From: Actinomycetes bacterium | GTDB lineage: Bacteria > Actinomycetota > Thermoleophilia > Solirubrobacterales > Solirubrobacteraceae | Direction of reading: 5' to 3' | Assembly: GCA_021820105.1 (NCBI GenBank) | Contig: JAKAED010000016.1 | Coordinates: 1-40,212 of the forward strand | DNA: 40,212 bases | In this document: positions 24,001 to 31,220 of the stretch, piece by piece | Numbering within the stretch: the first letter of the stretch is position 1 | Layout: each line of letters opens with the position of its first letter | The notes under the pieces: model-generated | The model's database searches: none | What the model was told of the DNA's origin: nothing | The model's input: only the letters and a program-made list of their open reading frames with translations | Program-made: the position numbers and the translations under genes

Positions 24001-26394
24001 ATGAGCCCTGCGATCACCTCCGAGGCGACACCAGCAGCGACTGCTGAGGTCGCAATGGCTCAGGGTCTCAGCAGCTCGGAGGTGTCGCAGCGATTGGCAT
24101 CGGCGGGCGCTGCCAGAGGCCGCCCGACCAGCCGCTCATACCTCAGCATCGTGCGCGCAAATGTGCTCACGGTGTTCAACCTCATCCTGGCGGGTTTTGG
24201 CGCGGTGACCTTGATCTTCGGTGATGTCAGGGATGCTCTGTTCCTGGGGATCATCGTGGCGAACTCCGGCATCGGGATCTTTCAGGAGGCACGCGCCAAG
24301 CGAGCACTCGACCGCCTCTCACTGCTGGTCGCGCCACGCGCGACGGTGCGCCGCGACGGTGAGCGCCGTGAGGTCGCGGTCGACCAGGTGGTGCTGGACG
24401 ATCTCCTGCTGCTGGCACCTGGAGATCAGGTGGTGGCTGACGGGGCGGTGCTTCAGGCCAGCGATCTGAGACTCGACGAATCGATCCTGACGGGAGAATC
24501 GGAGCCGGCCGAACGCACGGTCGGTGAGCAGATCCACTCCGGGGCCTTTGTCGTTGATGGCACCGCTGTCGTCCGCGTGACTGCGGTTGGTGAACGCAGC
24601 TTCGCCGCCGCCATCACGGGTGAGGCTCGCTCGTTCCGCCACCCCCGCTCCCCGCTCGAGCACGCCGTCAACCGGCTCCTTTATCTGCTGGTGACACTCG
24701 TGTTTGCGCTGGGCATCCTGCTCGGCTACGCCCTCTACCACCGTCATGTGGCCACGCACACGGCGGTGGCGACCGCCACGGCCGGCGTGGTGACGCTCGT
24801 GCCAGAGGGTCTGATGGTGCTTGTCAGCCTCACCTATGCGGCGGCGGCGGTCCGTATGTCTCGTAGGGGCGTACTGGCACAGCAGCTGAATGCGATCGAG
24901 TCGCTGGCGTCCGTCGATACGCTCTGCATCGACAAGACCGGGACGCTGACCGAGGGCGCCCTGCGAGTGATCGAGATTGTCCCCGTCGCCGCCGACGATG
25001 AGCTCCCCGATGCGCTGCGGATACTCGCCGCGTGCTCATCAACGCAGAACCTCACCCTGCAGGCGATCGCCGCCGCATATCCGGGTGTCTCTCAGGTGCC
25101 TCTGGCTGAGGTGCCATTCGCCAGCCGACGCCGCTGGAGCGCGGTCCAGGTGAAGGAGGGAACCTTCTATCTGGGCGCACCGGGTCGCGTTCCGATCGGC
25201 ATTCAAGGTCCGATCGTCGAGAGACGCCAGCAGGAGGGACGCCGCGTGCTGGCGGTGGCGAGAGGAACCGAGCCGCTCGCGGCCTCACCGCCGGAATTAC
25301 CACCGGCGGAGCTTCAACCGCTCGGGCTGGTTGTGCTTGCCGAGCAGCTGCGGCCGAACGTCCGCGACACGATCGCGTTTCTGCGCGAGCAGAACGTCGA
25401 GATCAAGGTCCTCTCGGGCGACGCGCCGGCGACCGTGGCCGCAATCGCACGGGATGTGGGCATCCCTGTGGACCGCGTCTCCGATGGTGAGGCGATCCCT
25501 GAGGACCCCGGTGCACTGCATGAATTCGCCGCCCATGCCACCGTCGTGGGCCGCATCTCGCCTCAGGGCAAGCGCACGATCGTGCAGGCGCTCCAGGATC
25601 AGGGGCGCTACGTGGCGATGATCGGCGATGGTGTCAATGACGTGCCCGCGCTGAAGTCCGCGCGGCTTGCGATCGCCCAGGGCAGTGGCACTCAGATGGC
25701 TCGCAGCGTCTCCGACCTGGTTCTGATCTCAGGTGATTTCGCGACGATCCCCAAACTCGTCGCCGAGGGCAGGCGAGCGTTGCGCAACCTGCAGCGCGTG
25801 GCGAAGCTCTACGTGACCAAATCGGCCTTTGCAGCGTTCATGATCCTCACGATCGGGATCAGCTCCGACGCCTATCCGTTGCTGCCGCGCCACCTATCGC
25901 TGGCTGCCAGCCTCACGATCGGCATCCCGACCTTCTTCCTCGCGCTGGCTCCAAGCTCCGGTCCCTGGAGCCCGGTCGGCTTCGTGCAGGCGGTCGCAAG
26001 ATTCGCGGTGCCCGCCGGTTTTGTCACGGGTACGGGAGTGGTCGCCTCCTACCTGTTCGCCCTGCACGACCTGAACCTCTCCGTTCCCGACTCACGCACG
26101 GTGGCGCTCACCACGCTCGTGGCCAACGGCCTCTACCTGGTGATGGCGCTCGAGGCCGGGGGATCTCGACGTCGCTCCACGCTGGTGGCGGGGATGTGCG
26201 CCGTGATGGCCGGGGTCTATGTGCTCGCCCTGCTGCTCCCCGTGACGCAGAGCTTCTTCGAGCTGACCGCACAGAATGCCGTGATGATCGTGACCTCCGT
26301 CGTTGCGGCCGGGATCTCAATCGGCGCGCTGGCGCTGTGTGGCTTCACGCTGAGCACGGGCAAAGCGCCCGCCACAGAGCAGCAGCTCAGCTGA
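24001..26394 (+). CDS. ctpE: CtpE-like cation-transporting P-type ATPase (probable Ca2+)
   Basis: A 797-residue P2-like P-type ATPase closest in pattern to mycobacterial CtpE, a Ca2+ uptake ATPase of the plasma membrane. Motifs are LTGESEPAER (TGES at 164-167), membrane site PEGL (268-271), DKTGTLTEG (Asp311), LSGDAPATVAAIA and IGDGVNDVPALKSA. The stretch RRGVLAQQLNAIESLASVDT before the phosphorylation site is typical. There is no N-terminal metal-binding domain. ATG 24001 is chosen over the in-frame TTG 23992, which sits directly against the GAGG Shine-Dalgarno. It follows the DUF4389 gene as an operon partner and overlaps convergent scpB by 8 bases. Confidence 0.87.
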   Translation: MSPAITSEATPAATAEVAMAQGLSSSEVSQRLASAGAARGRPTSRSYLSIVRANVLTVFNLILAGFGAVTLIFGDVRDALFLGIIVANSGIGIFQEARAKRALDRLSLLVAPRATVRRDGERREVAVDQVVLDDLLLLAPGDQVVADGAVLQASDLRLDESILTGESEPAERTVGEQIHSGAFVVDGTAVVRVTAVGERSFAAAITGEARSFRHPRSPLEHAVNRLLYLLVTLVFALGILLGYALYHRHVATHTAVATATAGVVTLVPEGLMVLVSLTYAAAAVRMSRRGVLAQQLNAIESLASVDTLCIDKTGTLTEGALRVIEIVPVAADDELPDALRILAACSSTQNLTLQAIAAAYPGVSQVPLAEVPFASRRRWSAVQVKEGTFYLGAPGRVPIGIQGPIVERRQQEGRRVLAVARGTEPLAASPPELPPAELQPLGLVVLAEQLRPNVRDTIAFLREQNVEIKVLSGDAPATVAAIARDVGIPVDRVSDGEAIPEDPGALHEFAAHATVVGRISPQGKRTIVQALQDQGRYVAMIGDGVNDVPALKSARLAIAQGSGTQMARSVSDLVLISGDFATIPKLVAEGRRALRNLQRVAKLYVTKSAFAAFMILTIGISSDAYPLLPRHLSLAASLTIGIPTFFLALAPSSGPWSPVGFVQAVARFAVPAGFVTGTGVVASYLFALHDLNLSVPDSRTVALTTLVANGLYLVMALEAGGSRRRSTLVAGMCAVMAGVYVLALLLPVTQSFFELTAQNAVMIVTSVVAAGISIGALALCGFTLSTGKAPATEQQLS

Positions 26395-26971
26395 CGACGC
26401 GAGCCTCCCCCGCACGGAGCAGCCGCTCTCTCAGCTCCTCCTCGAGTTCGGGTGAGGGATCAAATGCGCTGATCGGCGGCAGCTCGTCACTGCTGCCGAG
26501 CCCGAACAGGCGCAGGAAGAGATCGGTGGTGCGGTAGAGAACAGCACCAAACTGGGAACGCCCCGACTCCTCCACCAGGCCACGCTCGAGCAGCGTCGCG
26601 GCCGCCGATTCGGCGTTGACGCCGCGGATCCGAGCGATCTCCGGCCTCGACACCGGCTGCAGGTAGGCGATGATCGCGAGCGTCTCCGCCTGAGCCGGCG
26701 TGAGCGCCGGCGTACGCGGTCGGGCAAAGAGGTTGCGCGCGGCCTCCTCGGCCTGAGGATTTGAGGACAGTGACCAACCGCCGCCCAGTTCGCGCAGCAC
26801 GAGTCCCCGGTGCTGCTGCTCGTAGTAGTCGGCCAGTTCCGCGAGCGCGGCTCTGACCTCATCGATCTCAACCTCGGCAGCACCGGCCAGGGTGTCGGCG
26901 GTGAGGGGCTCAGGCGAGAGGAACAGCAGCGCCTCAATCGTCGCCGTCAGCGGCAGCGTCACGCCGCCCAC
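26387..26971 (-). CDS. scpB: Segregation and condensation protein B
   Basis: ScpB with ScpA and SMC forms the condensin that organises and segregates the chromosome. The 194 residues contain paired winged-helix domains. Family stretches are IEALLFLSPEPLTADTLA at the start, TPAQAETLAIIAYLQPVSRPEI (second domain) and SQFGAVLYRTTDLFLRLFGL. Two GTG starts compete: 26971, and 26962, which overlaps the scpA TGA as GTGA and fits the coupling pattern of this window; they differ by 3 residues. scpB is the last gene of the trpS-scpA-scpB run before the plus-strand transport module. Confidence 0.94.
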   Translation of the reverse strand: MGGVTLPLTATIEALLFLSPEPLTADTLAGAAEVEIDEVRAALAELADYYEQQHRGLVLRELGGGWSLSSNPQAEEAARNLFARPRTPALTPAQAETLAIIAYLQPVSRPEIARIRGVNAESAAATLLERGLVEESGRSQFGAVLYRTTDLFLRLFGLGSSDELPPISAFDPSPELEEELRERLLRAGEARVVS

Positions 26972-27747
26972 CCGGCCTGTCGTTGATGCCCGCCGGCCAG
27001 GTTCACGGCGGCCACCTGGATCTCCCCGAACGGCTGCTCCTGTGACCAGGTCAGCTCGCCCTGCTTGTAGAGCTCCAGCAGCGAGAAGAGCGTGACCGCC
27101 ACCGTGACACGATCAGCGTCACGCACGGCCTCATCGAAGTTGAACGACCCCCTGCGCAGCAGCTTGCGCAGATGCGCGAGCCGGTCCGCGACGGTCACCT
27201 TGGAGACCGGTATGTGGCGCACGTCAACCTCGGGCGGAAGCACCAGGAGCCGGCCAATTGCCTTCGCCAGCTGATTGGGGTCATACACCGCCGTGGCCTG
27301 TGGCATTGCCGCCCGGCGCAGGCTCGCGGGCAGTGGCGCGGAGCGGAAGCGGAAGCCGCTCTGGGCGCGCAACAGGTTCGACAGGTGCTCAGCCGCGCCG
27401 CGATAGCGGTGGGCGTCCAGCAGCCGGTCGAGCAGCTCAGCCGCCGCCTCGCCGGGATCCAGCTCAATCTCCTCCATCTCCTCTCCCGGCAGCATCAGCC
27501 GGGATTTGAGCTCGAGCAGTGAGGTGATCAGTACGAGGAATTCGGTCGCGGCCTCCAAGTCCAGCTCGCCACGCGACTCCAGGTGGTCGATGTAGGAGAT
27601 CACAACGTCCGCGAGGTCGACCTCCAGCAGATCAACCTCCTCCCGCAGGATCAGCGTCAACAACAGGTCGAAGGGACCATTGAAGACCTCGAGGTCGAGC
27701 TCGAGGTCGACCAGGCGCAGGGGCCTCTTGCTGGCGGCGATGCTCAC
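26959..27747 (-). CDS. scpA: Segregation and condensation protein A
   Basis: ScpA is the kleisin that bridges the SMC heads. The 262 residues show the N-terminal kleisin signature FNGPFDLLLTLILREEVDLLEVDLADV, then the conserved helix ATEFLVLITSLLELKSRLML. A charged linker and a C-terminal winged helix (TVAVTLFSLLELYKQGELTWSQ) follow. Length matches the family. It starts at GTG 27747. A TAACCT -10-like box ends 8 bases before that GTG, so the mRNA may be leaderless. It lies 226 bases after trpS on the same strand; that gap holds a long inverted repeat and tandem repeats. Confidence 0.94.
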   Translation of the reverse strand: MSIAASKRPLRLVDLELDLEVFNGPFDLLLTLILREEVDLLEVDLADVVISYIDHLESRGELDLEAATEFLVLITSLLELKSRLMLPGEEMEEIELDPGEAAAELLDRLLDAHRYRGAAEHLSNLLRAQSGFRFRSAPLPASLRRAAMPQATAVYDPNQLAKAIGRLLVLPPEVDVRHIPVSKVTVADRLAHLRKLLRRGSFNFDEAVRDADRVTVAVTLFSLLELYKQGELTWSQEQPFGEIQVAAVNLAGGHQRQAGWAA

Positions 27748-27755
27748 TGTCTGCG

Positions 27756-27761
27756 AGGTTA
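27756..27761 (-). promoter_or_regulatory. Candidate -10 box for scpA (possibly leaderless)
   Basis: TAACCT on the minus strand ends 8 bases before the GTG of scpA. That spacing puts the transcript start at or next to the start codon, and no Shine-Dalgarno is visible. A TTGACA hexamer (27798-27803) is too far upstream to be its -35. Motif-only evidence. Confidence 0.35.
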
Positions 27762-27807
27762 CTCGGCGGGTCGGCGGCCTCCGGGGGTTGAACCGGCCAT
27801 GTCAAGG

Positions 27808-27857
27808 CGTTCTTCCTGCCGAAAGTTCCATATACGGAACTTTCGGCAGGAAGAACG
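27808..27857. repeat. 22-bp perfect inverted repeat between trpS and scpA
   Basis: The arms 27808-27829 and 27836-27857 are perfect complements, with a 6-base spacer (ATATAC). The inner part reads GAAAGTTCC / GGAACTTTC and the outer ends CGTTCTTCC / GGAAGAACG. It is the longest perfect palindrome I see in the window and is less GC-rich than its surroundings. It could be a two-way terminator, the operator of a dimeric regulator, or a dispersed palindromic repeat. No T-tract flanks it. Confidence 0.9.
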
Positions 27858-27912
27858 GTGAGTGAGACCCTCCGAGCCGTGGATGAGCGGGCGCAGGAGC
27901 GGGCCAGACGCG

Positions 27913-27977
27913 CAGGCGAACCCAGCAGGCGAACCCAGCAGGCGAACTCAGCAGGCGAACTCAGCAGGCGAACTCAG
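27913..27977. repeat. 13-bp tandem repeat, five copies, at the trpS stop
   Basis: Five head-to-tail copies of CAGGCGAACYCAG: the first two have CCCAG and the last three CTCAG. On the minus strand the last plus-strand copy supplies the trpS stop codon (TGA, 27974-27976). The unit is not a multiple of three, so copy-number change would leave the trpS product intact but alter the 3' untranslated region. It looks like a variable-number repeat. Confidence 0.92.
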
Positions 27978-28966
27978 CGCCCGGCGCGGGCTGGCCCGAC
28001 GCCCATCGCGCGGCGAACCCGCGTCATCGTCTGCGCGGCGACGCCGCGGGCCTTGTCAGCGCCCGTAGCTAGCACCTGCTCGAGTTCATCCTCGTCCGCG
28101 CGCAACTGGGTGTAGCGCTCGCGCACGGGCGCGAGGTAATCAACGACGGCCTCACCCACCGCGAGTTTGAAGTCGCCGTACCCGGCACCCGCAAACTCCT
28201 CCTCCAACCGGCCGACGGTAGTGCCACGGATAACAGCAAGGATCTCCAGGAGGTTGCTGATGCCCGCCTTGTCATCCGCGTGGCGGATCTCGCGACCCGA
28301 GTCGGTGACGGCCGACTTGAACTTCTTGATGATCGCCGCCGGCTCATCCGTGACGTAGACGGTGCCCTGCGGCGTGCCGCCGGTGGTTGACATCTTCTTC
28401 TCGGGGTTCTGCAGATCCATGATGCGGGCGCCGACCTCGGGGATGACGCCCTCCGGCACGACGAAGGTCTCACCGAAGCGCGAGTTGAAGCGCTGAGCTA
28501 CGTCACGGGTGAGCTCGATGTGCTGGCGCTGGTCGTCGCCGACCGGGACCCGTTCCGTTCCGTAGAGCAGGATGTCGGCGGCCATCAGCACCGGGTAGCT
28601 GAAGATGCCGGCGGAGATGAACTCCTGCACGGCCGACTTGTCCTTGAACTGGGTCATGCGCGTCAGCTCGCCGTAGGCCGTTGAGCCCATCAGCAGCCAC
28701 TGCAACTCCGCGTGCTCCAGCACATCGCTCTGGCGGAAGAAGATGCAGCGTTCCGGATCGAGTCCGGCGGCCAACAGCACAGCCGCCAGGTCGTACAGGT
28801 CGGAGCGCAGCCGCGCGGGGTCGTAGGCGACTGTGGTGGCGTGCAGGTCGACGATGCAGATGATCGCCTCACCGGCCTCCTGCAGCGCAACGTACTGGGT
28901 GATCGCGCCGATGTAGTTGCCGAGGTGTTTGCGCCCCGTGGGCTGGATTCCGGAGAAGATTCGCAT
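27974..28966 (-). CDS. trpS: Tryptophanyl-tRNA synthetase
   Basis: TrpS charges tRNA-Trp. The 330-residue class Ic synthetase begins MRIFSGIQPTGRKHLGNYIGAI, where HLGN is the HIGH-equivalent. It has the tryptophan-binding region and MTQFKDKSA, and the KMSKS loop reads KMSTTGG. GDDQRQHIELTRDVAQRFN is also diagnostic. ATG 28966 is taken; an in-frame GTG at 28972 would add two residues. The stop codon lies inside a 13-bp tandem repeat, so the end of the gene is abrupt (GVGPARAGR). It is divergent from the sqr module. Confidence 0.96.
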   Translation of the reverse strand: MRIFSGIQPTGRKHLGNYIGAITQYVALQEAGEAIICIVDLHATTVAYDPARLRSDLYDLAAVLLAAGLDPERCIFFRQSDVLEHAELQWLLMGSTAYGELTRMTQFKDKSAVQEFISAGIFSYPVLMAADILLYGTERVPVGDDQRQHIELTRDVAQRFNSRFGETFVVPEGVIPEVGARIMDLQNPEKKMSTTGGTPQGTVYVTDEPAAIIKKFKSAVTDSGREIRHADDKAGISNLLEILAVIRGTTVGRLEEEFAGAGYGDFKLAVGEAVVDYLAPVRERYTQLRADEDELEQVLATGADKARGVAAQTMTRVRRAMGVGPARAGR

Positions 28967-29061
28967 CGGCACCGCAGGCTACCGCCCCGGCGAGTGGGAA
29001 CGCTCCGCCATCAGCTGACCCTCCGGCCGACCTTCCGCGTAGTTACCCGTTCGCGCTCTGT

Positions 29062-29091
29062 GGCGGGCACCCGAGGCCAGAGTGCCCCGCC
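29062..29091 (+). promoter_or_regulatory. Hairpin in the upstream region of the sqr operon
   Basis: GGCGGGCAC (29062-29070) pairs with GTGCCCCGCC (29082-29091), leaving one bulged base and an 11-base loop. It ends at the CGGAG that may serve as ribosome site for sqr. It may be an operator or an RNA structure. The rest of the 142-base divergent gap between trpS and sqr shows no clear promoter. Confidence 0.35.
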
Positions 29092-29108
29092 GGAGCGACG
29101 ATTGGTGC

Positions 29109-30362
29109 ATGAACCCGCGGATTGTGATCATCGGGGGCGGCACCGCCGGAACGATCACGGCCAACAGGCTCTCCCGCGTATACGGGGATGACGCGGCGAT
29201 CACCGTGATCGACCGCGACGACCGGCACGTATACCAGCCGGGCCTGCTGTTTCTGCCGTTCGGACTGGTCGACCCCAATAGGCTCGTGCGCTCACGCCAA
29301 GCTCAGCTGCGAGCCGGGATCAACTTCAGGCTTGGCGAGGTCCAGCGGATCGACACCGAAGCTGAGCGCGTAATGCTCGCGGGTGGTGAGGAGATCCCCT
29401 ATGACGTGCTGGTGATCGCCACCGGCGCGACGCTGCTGCCCGGGGAGACGCAGGGCCTCACCGGTCCTGGCTGGCAGGAGCGGGTATTCACCTTCTACAC
29501 GCTGGAGGGCGCGACGGCGCTGCGTGACGCGCTGCGCGGCTTTGACGGCGGCCGGCTGGTGATCAACACGGTTGACATGCCGATCAAGTGCCCGGTCGCG
29601 CCGCTGGAGTTCTCGTTCCTGGCCGACTGGCACTTCCGTGAGCGCGGGATCCGCGACCGGGTTCAGATCGAGTACGTGACCTCCCTGGACGGGGCCTTCA
29701 CCAAGGCGGTCTGCAACCGTGAGCTTTCCGGCCTGCTCGCCGGCAAAGACATCACGGTCACCACAGAGTTCAACACCGGCGAGGTGGACGGGACCGGCGG
29801 CCGCCTGGTCAGCTGGGATGACCGTGAGGTCAACTTCGACCTGCTCGTGACGATCCCCCTGCACGGCGGCGGCGAGGTGATCGGCAGCGTGCCCGGACTC
29901 GGTGACGAGATCGGTTTCGTGCGGGCGGATCGCTCGACCCTGCAATCAAGCCTCTCCCCCAACGTCTTTGCCATCGGCGACGCGGCCGACGTTCCGGCGT
30001 CAAAGGCAGGGTCGGTGGCCCACTTCGAGGGTGAGACGCTGGTCTCCAACATCCAGCGCTTCCTGCGCGGCGAGGAGCTTGAGGGCAGCTTCGACGGCCA
30101 CACCAACTGCTTCATAGAGACCGGCTTTGGCCGCGCGCTGCTGATCGACTTCAACTACGAGACCGAACCGGTTCCGGGCCTGTTCCCGGAGCCGCATATA
30201 GGCCCGCTGCGGCTGCTGCGTGAATCGCGCCTGAACCACCTGGGCAAGCTCGCCTTTGAGTGGATCTACTGGAACCTGCTGCTACCGGGCCGCCCCCTGC
30301 CAGGGATCAGTGACCAGATGCAGCTGGCGGGCAAGCAGCTGAACCTGCTTTCCACGAAGTAA
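29109..30362 (+). CDS. sqr: Sulfide:quinone oxidoreductase-type flavoprotein
   Basis: SQR oxidises sulfide to sulfane sulfur and passes electrons to quinone at the inner face of the membrane. The 417 residues open with the FAD-binding MNPRIVIIGGGTAGTITANR. They contain a late FAD motif NVFAIGDAADVPASKAGSVAHF and three cysteines, Cys161 (in MPIKCPVAPLEF), Cys202 and Cys334 (HTNCFIETG). Cys161 and Cys334 fall where SQR has its redox pair. The C-terminus has the amphipathic WIYWNLLLPGRPLPG typical of membrane attachment. It could instead be another DsrC-linked flavoprotein of the same family. ATG 29109 is chosen by homology. dsrC follows after 11 bases. Confidence 0.88.
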   Translation: MNPRIVIIGGGTAGTITANRLSRVYGDDAAITVIDRDDRHVYQPGLLFLPFGLVDPNRLVRSRQAQLRAGINFRLGEVQRIDTEAERVMLAGGEEIPYDVLVIATGATLLPGETQGLTGPGWQERVFTFYTLEGATALRDALRGFDGGRLVINTVDMPIKCPVAPLEFSFLADWHFRERGIRDRVQIEYVTSLDGAFTKAVCNRELSGLLAGKDITVTTEFNTGEVDGTGGRLVSWDDREVNFDLLVTIPLHGGGEVIGSVPGLGDEIGFVRADRSTLQSSLSPNVFAIGDAADVPASKAGSVAHFEGETLVSNIQRFLRGEELEGSFDGHTNCFIETGFGRALLIDFNYETEPVPGLFPEPHIGPLRLLRESRLNHLGKLAFEWIYWNLLLPGRPLPGISDQMQLAGKQLNLLSTK

Positions 30363-30373
30363 AGGAGCATTCC

Positions 30374-30691
30374 ATGACAACCACCACGCCGTTGGGATCG
30401 CCGATCGAGCTGGATCCGGAGGGCTTCTTCCTGCGCCCCGAGCAGTGGGATGAGACGATGGCTGAGCCGATCGCCCGGGAGAACGGGATCGGGGCGCTCA
30501 CCGAACGCCACTGGCAGGTGATCAATTTCATGCGCCACAGCTACCTGACAACCGGCAGCGCGCCCTCCATCCGGACGCTTGGTAAGGCGTCCGGTGTACC
30601 GGTCAAGGAGCTCTACCAGCTGTTCCCCAAGGGGCCGGCCAAGCTGGCCGCGAAGATCGCCGGCATCCCCAAACCGCGCGGTTGCATCTAG
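30374..30691 (+). CDS. DsrC/TusE-family sulfur carrier protein with one C-terminal Cys
   Basis: DsrC/TusE proteins carry sulfur on a cysteine in a flexible C-terminal arm. The 105 residues show the family core WQVINFMRHSYLTTGSAPSIRTLGK and LYQLFPKGPAKLAAKIAGIPKPRGCI. The penultimate Cys104 is present. The second redox cysteine of true DsrC, 11 residues earlier, is replaced by Ala93, so it cannot form the DsrC intramolecular disulfide or trisulfide; TusE-type proteins share this. The start is ATG 30374, with AGGAG 7 bases upstream. It sits between sqr and a dsrE-like gene, so it may receive sulfane sulfur made by SQR. Confidence 0.9.
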   Translation: MTTTTPLGSPIELDPEGFFLRPEQWDETMAEPIARENGIGALTERHWQVINFMRHSYLTTGSAPSIRTLGKASGVPVKELYQLFPKGPAKLAAKIAGIPKPRGCI

Positions 30692-30705
30692 AAAGCGAGC
30701 ACGTA

Positions 30706-31212
30706 ATGAGCGACACGCTGCAACAGCCAGAGCTGGCAACAGACCCATCGCAGACGATCCAGAAGGTATCGATCATCATCTCCCGTGGCTCGCTGGAGGG
30801 CATCTACCCCGGGCTGATCATGGCCAACGGCGCCCGCATGGAGGGGATCGACGCCAACCTCTTCTTCACCTTCTTCGGCCTCGACGCAATCAACAGGGCC
30901 AAACACGAGCACGTGAAGGTCGCCACAGTCGGCAATCCGGGACTTCACCTGGCCACATGGGCCGGTGGCTTCCCCGGCGTGGCCGCAATGGTCACGCACC
31001 GCTTCGCGGGTGAGATGGAGAAGCTCGACATCCCACCGATCCCCGAGTTCATCGAGCTGATCGCTGATTCCGGGGCGGGCATGTACGCCTGCAAGGCGTC
31101 GGTGGACATGTTCCATCTGAGCAAGGACGACTTCATCCCGCAGGTGCAGGACATCATCACGGTCGGCGAGTTCTACGGGCTGGCCGGCGGCGGCCAGATC
31201 ATCTTCACGTAG
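30706..31212 (+). CDS. DsrE-like (DsrE2 / peroxiredoxin-family) sulfurtransferase
   Basis: The 168-residue protein resembles the DsrE/DsrF-like and DsrE2 family, which moves sulfane sulfur to DsrC or TusE. Landmarks are KVSIIISRGSLEGIYPGLIMANGA, the hydrophobic NLFFTFFGLDAI, and a conserved cysteine Cys129 in GMYACKASVDMF, the likely sulfur carrier. There is no clear transmembrane anchor apart from hydrophobic stretches. ATG 30706 follows the dsrC stop after 14 bases. The sqr-dsrC-dsrE order makes a complete minimal path from sulfide to a protein-bound persulfide. No dsrAB, hdr or sox genes are in the window. Confidence 0.87.
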   Translation: MSDTLQQPELATDPSQTIQKVSIIISRGSLEGIYPGLIMANGARMEGIDANLFFTFFGLDAINRAKHEHVKVATVGNPGLHLATWAGGFPGVAAMVTHRFAGEMEKLDIPPIPEFIELIADSGAGMYACKASVDMFHLSKDDFIPQVQDIITVGEFYGLAGGGQIIFT

Positions 31213-31220
31213 CGGCCGAT

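Noticed and set aside
27784-27797. tRNA-like T-arm (GGTTCAACCCC on the minus strand)
   Set aside because: No acceptor stem, D-arm or anticodon arm is present nearby. It is a chance match.
27858-28115. Plus-strand ORF starting right after the inverted repeat
   Set aside because: Its sequence is translated tandem repeat and the antisense of the trpS 3' end. Composition is Arg/Ala/Ser-rich without motif or ribosome site.
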